DNA from: Euperipatoides rowelli
Taxonomy: Eukaryota > Onychophora > Udeonychophora > Euonychophora > Peripatopsidae
Direction: 5' to 3' (one strand)
NCBI GenBank assembly: GCA_003024985.2
Contig: PXIH01S0063516.1
DNA length: 11,626 nt
Shown: positions 1-7,492 of the stretch, in pieces
Layout of the letters: every line of letters starts with the position of its first letter
How positions within the stretch are numbered: the first letter of the stretch is position 1
Notes under the pieces: generated by a model
Databases searched by the model: none
Told to the model about the DNA's origin: nothing
What the model saw: only the letters and a program-made list of their open reading frames with translations
Position numbers and translations under genes: made by a program

Positions 1-880
1 ATATCCCAGGCATAATATCTCTATTATGTACAAATATTATTTAGGAGGTTAGAAATATCAATACCATTTTTGTTATATAATTATTTTTTTTATATAAGAT
101 GAAATGTTACTCAAACATCCTAGCTATTCAAGATAATGCAGTAATTAATATGCCTTATATGGAATAAACAATTAATTGGGCGAAAAAATCTTTAGGCTTT
201 TGTTTGTCACTATTATATTGTTATATAAAAGTTCTAAATTAAAATCATACGGTTCGATTCTATTTTTATTGATCATATTATATAACTAAAGAGCAAAGTA
301 TATTTAATTTTTTTGTAGCATGATCAATATTTGAATAAAGTGAAAAATCTCTGTTACATAAGACTAATTCTGAATTTAAATTGTTTTTTCTAAACACATC
401 AACCTCTTATATTTCAATCATTATATTAAAATGTCTACTTTCAGTGGAAAAAAAAGGTCGTTTTTTTAAGAAAGGTCGGTTTTGTCTCACCTATCAATCA
501 GAATTAAACACCCACAATTCATTGCAATAACAATGGTTTTATTAATAATTCAACCTGATTTTATTCCTAATTAATTGCAATTTACCCATAATGCATTGCA
601 GCTTTATCTATACAGGGTGTGGTCAGTCTGGAAAACATGAATGTGATATCACAGTGACTTATGTTTTACTCTTCTAGTAGAAGACTTAAGTTTTGATTTT
701 TATTGAAACCTCCTCAATAAATACAATATTATATTAATTTTTTTAAAAAATAAATTTCAATAATAAATTAATAATACAATGTTTACATTATTACATCATC
801 AAATCCGGAGCCAAATACATAATAATTCCTTATTACAATTTAATCATAATATATAGTTTTTGTTATACAAAAAGACATAA
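1..880. other. Gene-free AT-rich stretch
   Basis: No coding-like frame, RNA gene or mobile-element end is recognised here. The only structure seen is the palindromes at 642-653 and 671-683, plus a loose 16-bp direct repeat (511-526 and 585-600, 14 of 16 matching, core CATTGCA). The rest is A/T tracts typical of non-coding animal DNA. Confidence 0.6.
642..653. repeat. 12-bp perfect palindrome
   Basis: TGTGATATCACA reads identically on both strands. A second small inverted repeat, CTTCTA-G-TAGAAG, follows at 671-683. They lie in a gene-free stretch, so a role as a protein-binding site is only a possibility. Chance occurrence in about 11 kb is not excluded. Confidence 0.35.
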
Positions 881-902
881 AAGTTATGCTTATCTACATT
901 TG

Positions 903-1041
903 GACAAATTCCAGGAAAAAAGTTCTCCCTGGATTTGAACCGGTAACCTTGGGGTTATCACATTATTTGGGGTTATCCCAGTAACTATGGTGTTACTGGT
1001 TTAGCCCAGTTGGCATCCTTCATGACTAGACTACTGGGGCA
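903..1041 (-). mobile_element. tRNA-derived SINE or tRNA pseudogene, with internal duplication
   Basis: Read on the minus strand, this begins GCCCCAGTAGTCTAGTCATG (1040-1021). That contains an A-box-like TAGTCTAGTCATG at 1033-1021. Near its end is a textbook pol III B box, GGTTCAAATCC (941-931), inside a T-arm-like context (GGTTACC before it, AGGG after it). Six T residues follow at 921-916, as expected for a pol III terminator. The A-to-B spacing is about 90 bases, longer than a real tRNA allows. The excess is partly explained by an 11-bp direct duplication (TTGGGGTTATC on the plus strand at 949-959 and 967-977) and an 8-bp hairpin (978-985 with 992-999, loop 986-991). It is therefore not a functional tRNA. 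A tRNA-derived SINE fragment or a rearranged tRNA pseudogene is the best reading, and the family is not recognised. Confidence 0.6.
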
Positions 1042-1136
1042 CAATATTACATTAATATATACAATCAAATCATACAATTTCATATCCTTGATTGTAATGC
1101 AAGACAAAAGAAAAAAAAAAACAAATAATGTGGAAG

Positions 1137-1240
1137 AGACAGTCAAGATGCCATGGTCCAAGCGATTTTGAATCCGGCTACAGCCTGCTTGTANTTATAA
1201 GGGATTTATGGGATTGATCCAGGGATCAGTCCTAGGGTGG
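1137..1240 (+). mobile_element. Possible tRNA(Ser/Leu)-like decayed SINE head
   Basis: The stretch carries GATGCCATGGTCCAAGCGAT around 1147-1166, which resembles the D-arm region of class II (Ser/Leu) tRNAs with some bases missing. About 65 bases later, GGGATCAGTCC (1221-1231) is a weak B-box match. Spacing and order fit a class II tRNA-like head, but both boxes are imperfect and one base (1194) is undetermined. The clearer head at 1313 lies in the same orientation just downstream, so a dimeric SINE is possible. This is weak evidence on its own. Confidence 0.25.
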
Positions 1241-1312
1241 AAAATGATGAAAGTTTAAAACGAAGGATTTGAAAAGCTTTAAAAACAGAAAAAGAAAAAG
1301 TGGGTTGGAGCC

Positions 1313-1440
1313 AAGGGGCAGTGGCGCAATGGGATGAGCTGCGCTGCTTTGGGCTCCTTGGTGTCGGCATGAGCCGAGTTCAAGGCTCGTGCTGTTCGAC
1401 CCCGATATTCAAATGTCTTTCTTTATGAAAGACTGAGAAA
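1313..1440 (+). mobile_element. tRNA-derived SINE-like element
   Basis: GC content jumps above the surroundings. An A box, TGGCGCAATGGG (1322-1333), is followed by two B-box-like sites: GAGTTCAAGGCTC (1376-1388), in a T-arm-like stem GAGCC/GGCTC, and TGTTCGACCCC (1393-1403). A 7-bp hairpin GTCTTTC/GAAAGAC with a 5-base loop follows at 1415-1433. The A-to-B spacing (55 or 71 bases) is too long for a class I tRNA but common in SINE heads with inserted or class II-derived sequence. AT-rich sequence downstream, ending near the hairpin at 1609-1630, may be the SINE body, but its 3' end and target-site duplications are not resolved. The family is not recognised. Confidence 0.6.
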
Positions 1441-1608
1441 TTGTGGTTATTTTCTTCAAGTCAGAATTAAAATAGGAGTTTTTTAACTAAAAGTTACAAA
1501 ATTGTAAAAATTAAAGTACTATTGGATCAGAACTGGATTAACCCTCATCACTGTAGCATCCTGACTGTCTGTCTGTAAATATTGTATATATGTAAATAAA
1601 AGTAATTG

Positions 1609-1630
1609 CTTCTCCCAAGTTAGGGAGAAG
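1609..1630. repeat. 8-bp stem hairpin
   Basis: CTTCTCCC (1609-1616) and GGGAGAAG (1623-1630) are exact reverse complements separated by a six-base loop. The hairpin closes the GC-richer SINE cluster, and A-rich sequence follows. It could be the 3' hairpin of a retroposed unit or part of a MITE end. No second copy is seen in the window. Confidence 0.5.
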
Positions 1631-1639
1631 TACAAAATA

Positions 1640-2480
1640 TATTTTAAAAACAAAAAGTGGGGTGGAGAAATAAAGGAAAGTAATTAAAAACACAAAGAAT
1701 ATGAAGAAAAGAATGAAGAAAATATATAAAGAAAAATAATACTAATTAAAAGATTAAAGAATGTGGAGAAAAAATTCTTAGAAGATAAAGAATACAAAGA
1801 ATGGTGTTGTGTTGGTATTATGTCCGTATCTTAAATTTTATTTCTACTTCATAATATGGATTTATTTTAAGCAATTGTATTTTGAAGAAACATCATTTAA
1901 TATAATTCATCAAATTTAACAAATTTAATATATTATTTTGTTAAATGTGGATGTGTGAAGATTTCTGATAATTTTCAATTTATTTGTTATTATAATTTGA
2001 TTAATTTTTTTTTTTCCTTTCTGGTAATCATGTCAGAGAATTTGATTGCTGAAATATTCCTTTAAATCTTTCTGAATGTTAATCTATTATAAAATATGAA
2101 AATATTGGTTAAATTAAATCTATTAATGTTAACAAACAGACATCCGCTGTTTTTAACTTTTAAATGCAATCATACAGTAAATCTCCAGTTGAATTAAGCT
2201 ATATTGAACCACTTCATCGAACTCAAGGAACCATGTTATTTTAATGTATTAAAAATCGAATGTTAATGCTGGTTAACATAAATCACAAATGCTTTTGGAT
2301 TCCTCAGAATGAAAATCATTAAATAAAATTTGATTTTGATTCTTTTTTTTTTATTTTAACAGGAAAAAAATCGCAGCTTTTTATAAAAATAACATAAAAT
2401 AAAATAACAATAATATCATAGTGAGCAACAAAATACAACCTTTTAGGAAGAGATTATTTTCTAATATGACACAAGAAAGG
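1640..2480. other. A/T-rich non-coding stretch
   Basis: 1640-1800 is purine-rich (repeated AAAGAA/GAAGAA-like runs), consistent with a degenerate poly(A) or microsatellite tail of the SINE cluster. From 1800 onward there are only A/T tracts and stop-rich frames. No gene, RNA or transposon end is supported. Confidence 0.55.
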
Positions 2481-2484
2481 TTTC

Positions 2485-2533
2485 ATTAATCATACTTTTT
2501 TTTTTGTTCCCAGACAAGGGATTAATCATACTT
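2485..2533 (-). mobile_element. Minimal retroposon insertion with 13-bp target-site duplication
   Basis: ATTAATCATACTT occurs perfectly twice, at 2485-2497 and 2521-2533. Between the copies are a T run (2496-2505, overlapping the last TT of the repeat) and the 15 bases GTTCCCAGACAAGGG (2506-2520). On the minus strand this reads as 15 bases of unique 3' sequence, then a poly(A) tail, flanked by a target-site duplication. That is the signature of LINE-machinery integration with almost complete 5' truncation. The parent element is not identified. Template slippage is an alternative, but it would not explain the unrelated 15-base insert. Confidence 0.7.
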
Positions 2534-3240
2534 AATATATTTTTATAAGAAATTTTATTCTAAAAGCCTACAAATTCCGCCTTCAACATCCACTCAATTA
2601 CAATTCTTGATAAAAGCTCTGAAATCTTACTTATTCGAAATATGTTAAAACTGTGTGACCAGTTCTAGAACATTTACCTATCAATAAAGAGTTTTACTAA
2701 TAATTTCTAACAAAATGCAGCTGCCAATCAAAAGAAAACGAGATTTTAAAGACTAAAAGCTTAACAGTGTCAAATATAATGAAATGGTAATATATTGTGG
2801 ATTTAGGTGAATTGTTTTTAATATGTGTGTTGATTATAATGATAGACATAAAAAATAGAAATAAAGCTTTTAAATGTATTGAACTAGTTTATGTTTAAAA
2901 AAAATATAGAGGGAGTAAACTTATATAACTCCTATTAATTTATTAATCAATTATGGAAATACATTTTGTTAAAAACTACCTGAAGTTTGTAAGAGTTGTA
3001 TTAATCTCAACTGATTAGGTTATTAACTTTACAACAATTAGGTGATACATGGGATATTTCTTTGAGTCAAGTTTGCACACATATCATGTACTGACATAGC
3101 ATCATTAGAAAAAAACTAGGTGATAAAAAGACAAGACTATGTCATAAATGCTTGATGATAATCTTTTATGTTAGTAATTGTTTAATGTTTATAACAGCAA
3201 TGATCAGATAGCAAGTTATTGTATAGCATTATTTATTGTT
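2534..3240. other. Gene-free AT-rich stretch
   Basis: Nothing recognisable is present. All frames are closed at short intervals, and no tRNA boxes, inverted repeats or transposon motifs stand out. Confidence 0.55.
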
Positions 3241-3257
3241 TTTTTTTCTTCTTTTAG

Positions 3258-3332
3258 ATCAGCCATGCATCAAAAGATTATTTCCTAGGGTTCAGGATTA
3301 TGGTAAGGTTAGGACTGTAAAGAAAATACACA
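3258..3332 (+). repeat. Short copy (C) of an unnamed dispersed repeat, with splice-like flanks
   Basis: AGGGTTCAGG (3287-3296) is followed by GGTAAGGTTAGG and TGTAAAGAAAATA. The same blocks occur in the same order in the minus-strand copy at 4085-4345. In the frame equivalent to that copy it reads RVQDYGKVRTVKK, against RVQGINGNVRRVNKK there. A strong pyrimidine tract ending in TTTTAG (to 3257) precedes the copy, and ATGGTAAGG lies inside it, so sequences resembling a 3' and a 5' splice site bracket about 45 bases. These could be real signals or chance in T-rich DNA. The homologous block is short, so it is best seen as a truncated repeat copy. Confidence 0.45.
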
Positions 3333-3478
3333 CTACTACGTTTTAGTTGTGCTACAGTTAATTATGTTGGTGGTCAAATAATGGAATCTGACCCAATTTT
3401 ATTTAACATAATCTGCATATCTGATTGGATCTAAATTAATTTTGTTTATGGTAGGTGAATGGCTGAGTCCATTATTAG

Positions 3479-3529
3479 TAATACTGTTGATTTTTTTTTT
3501 TTTTTTGCTGTTAATAATACTGTTGATTT
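3479..3529 (-). mobile_element. Minimal poly(A) retroposon insertion with 15-bp target-site duplication
   Basis: TAATACTGTTGATTT occurs at 3479-3493 and 3515-3529. Between them lie a T run (3491-3506, 16 T including the end of the repeat) and a few unique bases starting GCTGT (3507-3511). On the minus strand this is a poly(A) tail with about five to eight bases of element sequence, flanked by a target-site duplication. The similarity extends to 18 bp with one mismatch. It has the same architecture as 2485-2533, and the source element is unknown. Confidence 0.65.
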
Positions 3530-4084
3530 ACTGACATAATTGTTTGTTTTACTTTATTAAAGCTTTCTTTTAAATAAATTTGGTGTCTAATCTAGTTTTG
3601 AGTATTAATTATTATTTCTTTTTTTTATTTTATTTTAATCCACCTGTATGTTTATTCTATATTCATTACCAAAAATTTTTATTTTCACGCAAGACTATAC
3701 ATAAAAAATGTCAAAAGTTTAACCATTGATTGGACGCTAACTTATCTTATACAATAACAAGTAAAGTATAGATAATTAAGAAAGAAATAAAAGCAATTTA
3801 CTTTGAAAAAAAAAACTTTTATATTTTTGTTTTACAAAATTCCAAAACATGTACTGTATAAATATTTACAATAAATCTCCTGAATTGCTTTAATTATCTT
3901 CTCAAGATAAATCAAGCAAAAAAAATAAAAAAATGAAAAGAGTGCTTTTTAAAAAGAAATCAGTGGAGAAGAACTATTGTTTTTTATTTTTTCTAAAATA
4001 AATCTCATGTGTTCTGTAGTACGGTATTTCATAACTTTTAATTAAGATTATTATTTAAATATTATTGCATTCTTTTAATAATCT
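3530..4084. other. Gene-free AT-rich stretch
   Basis: A/T tracts and short closed frames only. No supported feature. Confidence 0.55.
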
Positions 4085-4300
4085 TTATCTAATTATTAAA
4101 AATTTATTTAAATGAATCATTTTCTGGTGAAATTCTGAAGTAAGCCTAGAAACTGCTCGTATAATCCACATTTGAGTCACTTCATCAAAATGTATAACAG
4201 CCTTATTTTTTTTATTTACACGCCTAACATTACCGTTTATACCCTGAACCCTATGTCCTACTATATATTTAAACCCACTATGCCCTAAGTCTATGATAAT
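4085..4300 (-). pseudogene. Unidentified 71-codon coding-like open frame, possible exon or transposon protein fragment
   Basis: Open from the codon after TAG (4303-4301) to TAA (4087-4085), with no early start codon. The composition is unlike random AT-rich translation: many Gly, His, Arg, Val and Asp, with stretches such as GHRVQGINGNVRRV, AVIHFDEVTQMW and IIRAVSRLTSEFHQKM. The sequence just upstream, TTATTTCTCCTCTAG, resembles a 3' splice site, so it could be a terminal exon of a minus-strand gene. Against that, homology to the copy at 5808-5960 extends across the putative splice site, and that copy has several stops in the matching frame. I do not recognise the domain. It may be a fragment of a transposon protein, a duplicated exon, or chance. 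Confidence 0.35.
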
Positions 4301-4345
4301 CTAGAGGAGAAATAATCCTTTTTTAATCGATTTCATGAAATTTGA
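4085..4345 (-). repeat. Main copy (A) of an unnamed dispersed repeat, carrying a protein-like open frame
   Basis: On the minus strand, collinear blocks match the plus-strand copy at 5808-5960: GATTATCATAG, then GGCATAGTGG at exactly the same 17-base offset, then GTTCAGGGT (offset 52 against 51), then GTAAATAAAA and CATTTTG. Similarity also extends some 30 bases upstream of the open frame. Copy C at 3258-3332 shares the central blocks. The family is not recognised. Shared flanking sequence argues for a mobile or duplicated unit over chance. The ends are not defined. Confidence 0.6.
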
Positions 4346-4544
4346 CACAACTTCCGTCAGCCATACCACAATGACAAAAATACATGTGCAAATGTAAAAA
4401 ATGTGGTAAAATGTAGATTATATGGTCAGTTTCTAGATACTTCTAAATTTTGCATCTTTGCTCAAGCGGATTATACACCAATCTCCGTTTTTTTCTCAAT
4501 ATCTTCAAAATGTATAACCATATGTATGCGTAAACAAGCTCAAC

Positions 4545-4559
4545 CATCATCATCATCAT
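4545..4559 (+). repeat. (CAT)5 microsatellite
   Basis: Five perfect CAT units in gene-free DNA. Short, probably length-variable, and with no associated feature. Confidence 0.7.
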
Positions 4560-4852
4560 TTAGCAAATAGGCTCAAACAATAAATTATGAAATTACAACA
4601 AATTAAATATCTATTTACAATATAAGGTTAAGATGTCTAGCATTAAAGTATTTTTTGAAACTTAAAGGTATTGTATACTAACACCAAAAAATAACTTTAG
4701 ATATTTAAAGTGTATTATCACTGTTAATGTAAACAAAAGCTAAAATGATATACCTTAAAAGTCATGTTTAATTCATCATTTGTTCATATTCGATTAACTA
4801 ATTAAGACAATCTCAGTTTATTAAGCCGTTTTAAATTATGAAAAACGCTGCA

Positions 4853-4901
4853 TGACATCAGGACACGTCATTTTGACAGCGGTGTATTTTTAGGCGCTGT
4901 C
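4853..4901. promoter_or_regulatory. Possible promoter-proximal sites (CRE-like) and a 7-bp hairpin
   Basis: TGACATCA (4853-4860) differs by one base from the CRE/ATF octamer, and ACGTCA (4865-4870) is a CRE half-site in the same GC-richer patch. GACAGCG (4875-4881) pairs with CGCTGTC (4895-4901) across 13 bases. The patch lies about 100 bases upstream of the ATG at 4977. Promoter function is inference; no TATA box or initiator is convincing. Confidence 0.2.
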
Positions 4902-4976
4902 TTCTTAGTATACAGATATCAGAAATTTCGTCTAACAGACCACAATGAAAATAAAGTACAATAGCTTACAGTAAAA

Positions 4977-5012
4977 ATGGCAGAGGTGAAACAAGTATTT
5001 TGTTGCACCTGA
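4977..5012 (+). CDS. Candidate first coding exon (very short, unproven)
   Basis: ATG at 4977-4979 sits in a good animal initiation context (AAAAATGG) and begins M-A-E-V-K-Q, an ordinary protein N-terminus with GC-containing codons. The frame closes at TGA (5010-5012) after 11 codons. A weak donor-like CAAGTATTT lies after codon six, so the reading would make sense only if an intron began there. No partner exon was found downstream in the window. This could be the first exon of a gene with long introns or a chance ATG. Confidence 0.15.
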   Translation: MAEVKQVFCCT

Positions 5013-5500
5013 TGCCTTTATTTATTATTTTGTATATATTCGTTTTATATTTGTAATTTATTATTTTTAATATATAGTTAAGTAAGTTTCAAGACTTATT
5101 GACATTAGTTCCAAATTACATTATGTCCTTATATAANGCGAATCGTATTTAGGAAACTATTTACATATTTACACTATTTACAGTATCTATGATTTCAATA
5201 CTGACTGCCCGCTATTTTACAACTGGTAATTCAGACGATATCATATATACATGTCATGTAACCTTCGTTGCATATGCAAACAGTGGAACATAACGAAAGA
5301 TAAGAACTACTGGGTTGAAAGCACCTCATTTCTTTCTATCTTCCAGAAAGAAAGACAGATTGAAAACTGCTATTATGTACCATATATATTAGATGATACA
5401 ACAATGATGCTCTTGCCAGCCATATTGCGTATGTCCATTTCCATTCAATTGTATGCCATAAATCCAATTTTAGTCTGATTAATGATTCATTTATATATCT
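5013..5500. other. Gene-free stretch with one unsupported 75-codon frame
   Basis: A plus-strand frame at 5251-5478 starts at ATG and encodes 75 residues rich in Ile, Cys, Met and Tyr. It has no motif I recognise, no homologous copy in the window and no clear initiation context. It is most likely chance. An undetermined base lies at 5137. Nothing else is supported. Confidence 0.45.
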
Positions 5501-5514
5501 GCATCGAGAAAAAT

Positions 5515-5660
5515 CCCTGGTGTTTACCTATGGCAAAATAAAATTCACAATTTTCCAGCACCAGGGCTGCCCAGGATCGAACCATCAACCTCTTATATGC
5601 ACTTGCTATGACAGCTGTACTGAGTATTAATTATTGTTTCTAACCAATTAAGCCTGATAA
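5515..5660 (-). mobile_element. SINE-like segment with a perfect B box
   Basis: On the minus strand GGTTCGATCC (5583-5574) is an exact pol III B box, preceded by AAGAGGTTGAT as in tRNA variable/T-arm sequence. The expected A box about 45 bases upstream is too decayed to call. CCCTGGTG (5515-5522) and CACCAGGG (5560-5567) form an 8-bp inverted repeat just past the B box, in what would be the SINE body. A tRNA-derived SINE fragment is the best explanation, but a chance B box remains possible. The family is not recognised. Confidence 0.45.
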
Positions 5661-5807
5661 ACCATTAGATTTTAAGAGAATATTCTGTGATGTATTGATA
5701 ATGCATTTCAAAAACATTATTATCAAATCAATTGTAATATTATAGTGACTGGGTATCAAACTAACCAATGCCATTCCTCACAAAACTGCCTTTGACAATA
5801 TCAAAAT

Positions 5808-5960
5808 TGATCAAAATAAAGTATATTGCATCTAATGATTATCATAGTGTAAAGGCATAGTGGATTTCACATGTAATTGGAGTTAGAGTTCAGGGTAAGG
5901 ATTGTAAATAAAAAATAAGGCATCTGAGCCCATCCGACATTTTGGAGGAAAGGGCAAACT
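5808..5960 (+). repeat. Copy (B) of the unnamed dispersed repeat
   Basis: Homologous to the minus-strand copy at 4085-4345: GATTATCATAG, GGCATAGTGG, GTTCAGGGT, GTAAATAAAAAATAAGG and CATTTTGG occur in the same order with nearly identical spacing. About three quarters of positions match over the first 60 bases by eye. In the frame that is open in the other copy this one has several stops (TAA, TAA, TGA) and a deletion after GTTCAGGGT. It is therefore either a decayed coding copy or a non-coding repeat. Confidence 0.55.
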
Positions 5961-6053
5961 GCAAGTTTGATACCCATAAAATTGTGAAAATACAGATACC
6001 TATCATACTATTTAGGTTGCATGCACTTAAAGCAATATATTGTTAAGTAGGCC

Positions 6054-6097
6054 AGTGGGCCTAGTCGAGTGGTAATGTTAAACGCTCAGCGCCAAAG
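6054..6097 (+). mobile_element. 5' tRNA-like head of a SINE, truncated
   Basis: GTGGGCCTAGTCGAGTGGTAATG contains a near-consensus A box, TAGTCGAGTGGTAA (6062-6075), in a GC-rich island. The following sequence, ACGCTCAGCGCC, resembles an anticodon-arm region. No B box is found in the next 80 bases, where A/T-rich DNA takes over. The unit is therefore a truncated SINE head or tRNA pseudogene half, on slender evidence. Confidence 0.4.
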
Positions 6098-6109
6098 GAT
6101 GAAAAAATA

Positions 6110-7130
6110 ATTACCAGATTTTCTTGTGTCAAATTATGGATTTTTTTTTCATGGACTATTATATTATGTAAAATTATCATCTTCGAGGGTTAATAATGGA
6201 TACATAGTATCTGAAATTTTATGGTTTTTTGTTTCTATTGTTAATAACTACAGAAAAATATGTTCCACCAATTCTCTTGACACAATGTAATTTTATATTA
6301 GTGTTTTTAAATGGAAAAAAATCTGAGTCTGGAACTAAATTGCAGTTGTACACTTTTGCTTTTTGAAAAATATGATTTTTACAGATATGTGGTATCAATA
6401 AATTATTAACCCTTGCTATCATGTTTATGTATTTTTTTAATGTATGATTTATAATGTATTCACTGCTCTGTTCAATGTATATCGAAGGACTTATGCGATG
6501 TGTTAAATAATGAATTTTTTTTTTAAGTATATTGTTATTTTTTTTTTTTAAAGAGGAATTACCCTTAATCCTATATTAACTTCACAAAAATTATTACATA
6601 ATATAAATGTATCCTATTAACAATAAAGGTAACCAAGATAACACCAATCAAAGTATCACATCCATAGAAAAAGTACAAAGAAAAAAATTAAAAAAAAAAA
6701 CTATGCTTCTTAATAAGTAACTTCTTTCATTAACTAATGAATAAATAAAAAAAATAAAAAATAGAAAAATATGAGCAGAAACATAGTAAATTAAACCAAA
6801 TTCAGATTAATAGTAGGCCTATTACCTAAGAGCAAGGTTTTTATAATATATGCCGGTACTGTTAAAGCCTATTTAATAAATCAACCTATTTGGGATAAAA
6901 TAAATAAGTATATTTGAAAGACATTTTAAAATTTTAACAGCTTAGACTTTATGGATATATTTCAAAACAAAACTTTGTGTTTGTTTGCACCATCTATCAA
7001 AAAAAAAAAAAAAAAATTCAAATATTTAAAAAAATGGTCATAATCTCAATTTAGACAAATACATTTTTTTGAATGAAATTAGTATTTTGGAATAATGTTT
7101 TACAATGAATTAGTCATATGAGCCTGTACA
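6110..7130. other. AT-rich stretch without a supported gene
   Basis: Contains T runs (around 6516-6526 and 6539-6551) and a poly(A) run (about 7000-7016), but no target-site duplication was found around them. A minus-strand frame at 6219-6422 encodes 67 residues from an ATG. It has no recognised motif and is Asn/Lys/Ile-rich, as chance frames here are. The 3' untranslated end of the LINE that starts above 7131 probably lies in the upper part, but its terminus is not identifiable. Confidence 0.5.
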
Positions 7131-7492
7131 TCAAGACAAACTGATAGTAAATAAATGCTGATTTTGATGTAGAAATTGAACGAGGTCAAAGATAGAAGCT
7201 GGAATATTACCAACTTGTAACCCTAACCCTAACTGAACTGGAACAAAAGTTATTAGAGTATTATAATAAGAACATTCAAAAAGTTGGAGACCATACCCCC
7301 TATTTCAAGAGGAAGAAGAAGGGTACTACTGTTCTTGGCTAGAGAACTTTTTTTACCAAATATAAAATCATTGGATTGTCTTATGACCTTGTTAACAATT
7401 TTTTTAATGAAGACAATATGTTGTACAGAATAATTAATTTTTTGATAAAAATATACATTTAGAAGTAGAATTCTTTCTTTTATAGAAAAATT
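7131..7492 (-). pseudogene. LINE ORF2 C-terminal (thumb-side) region, broken
   Basis: A 79-codon open frame without a start codon (7492-7253) follows the RT palm directly. It contains SIKERILLLN, then NDFIFGKK and LLLPLEIGGMVSNF (PLEIGG at 7312-7295). This matches the pattern of LINE RT C-terminal regions, which have a conserved pair of glycines after an F-x-W/F segment. In another frame, 7247-7131 continues with VPVQLGLGLQVGNIPASIF and ends at TGA. The TTAGGGTTAGGG string in that part simply encodes L-G-L-G-L. No RNase H or C-terminal CCHC motif was found. Assignment rests on order, strand and motif resemblance. Confidence 0.7.

Noticed and set aside
4425-4518. Fourth copy of the unnamed repeat or a TIR element spanning 4159-4480
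   Set aside because: A 14-bp match (4185-4198, 4505-4518) and a gapped inverted match (GTATAATCC...TTGAG) exist, but their order and orientation are inconsistent, and such matches occur by chance in AT-rich DNA.
5251-5478. Plus-strand 75-codon frame as a gene
   Set aside because: No recognised motif, no supporting signals or homologous copy. Frames of this length arise by chance in a window this size.
6219-6422. Minus-strand 67-codon frame as a gene
   Set aside because: Asn/Ile/Lys-rich composition as expected from AT-rich DNA, with no motif and no context.
7218-7233. Interstitial telomere-like repeat (TAACCCTAACCCTAAC)
   Set aside because: On the minus strand it lies in the C-terminal LINE frame and simply encodes Leu-Gly-Leu-Gly-Leu. 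Only two units are present.
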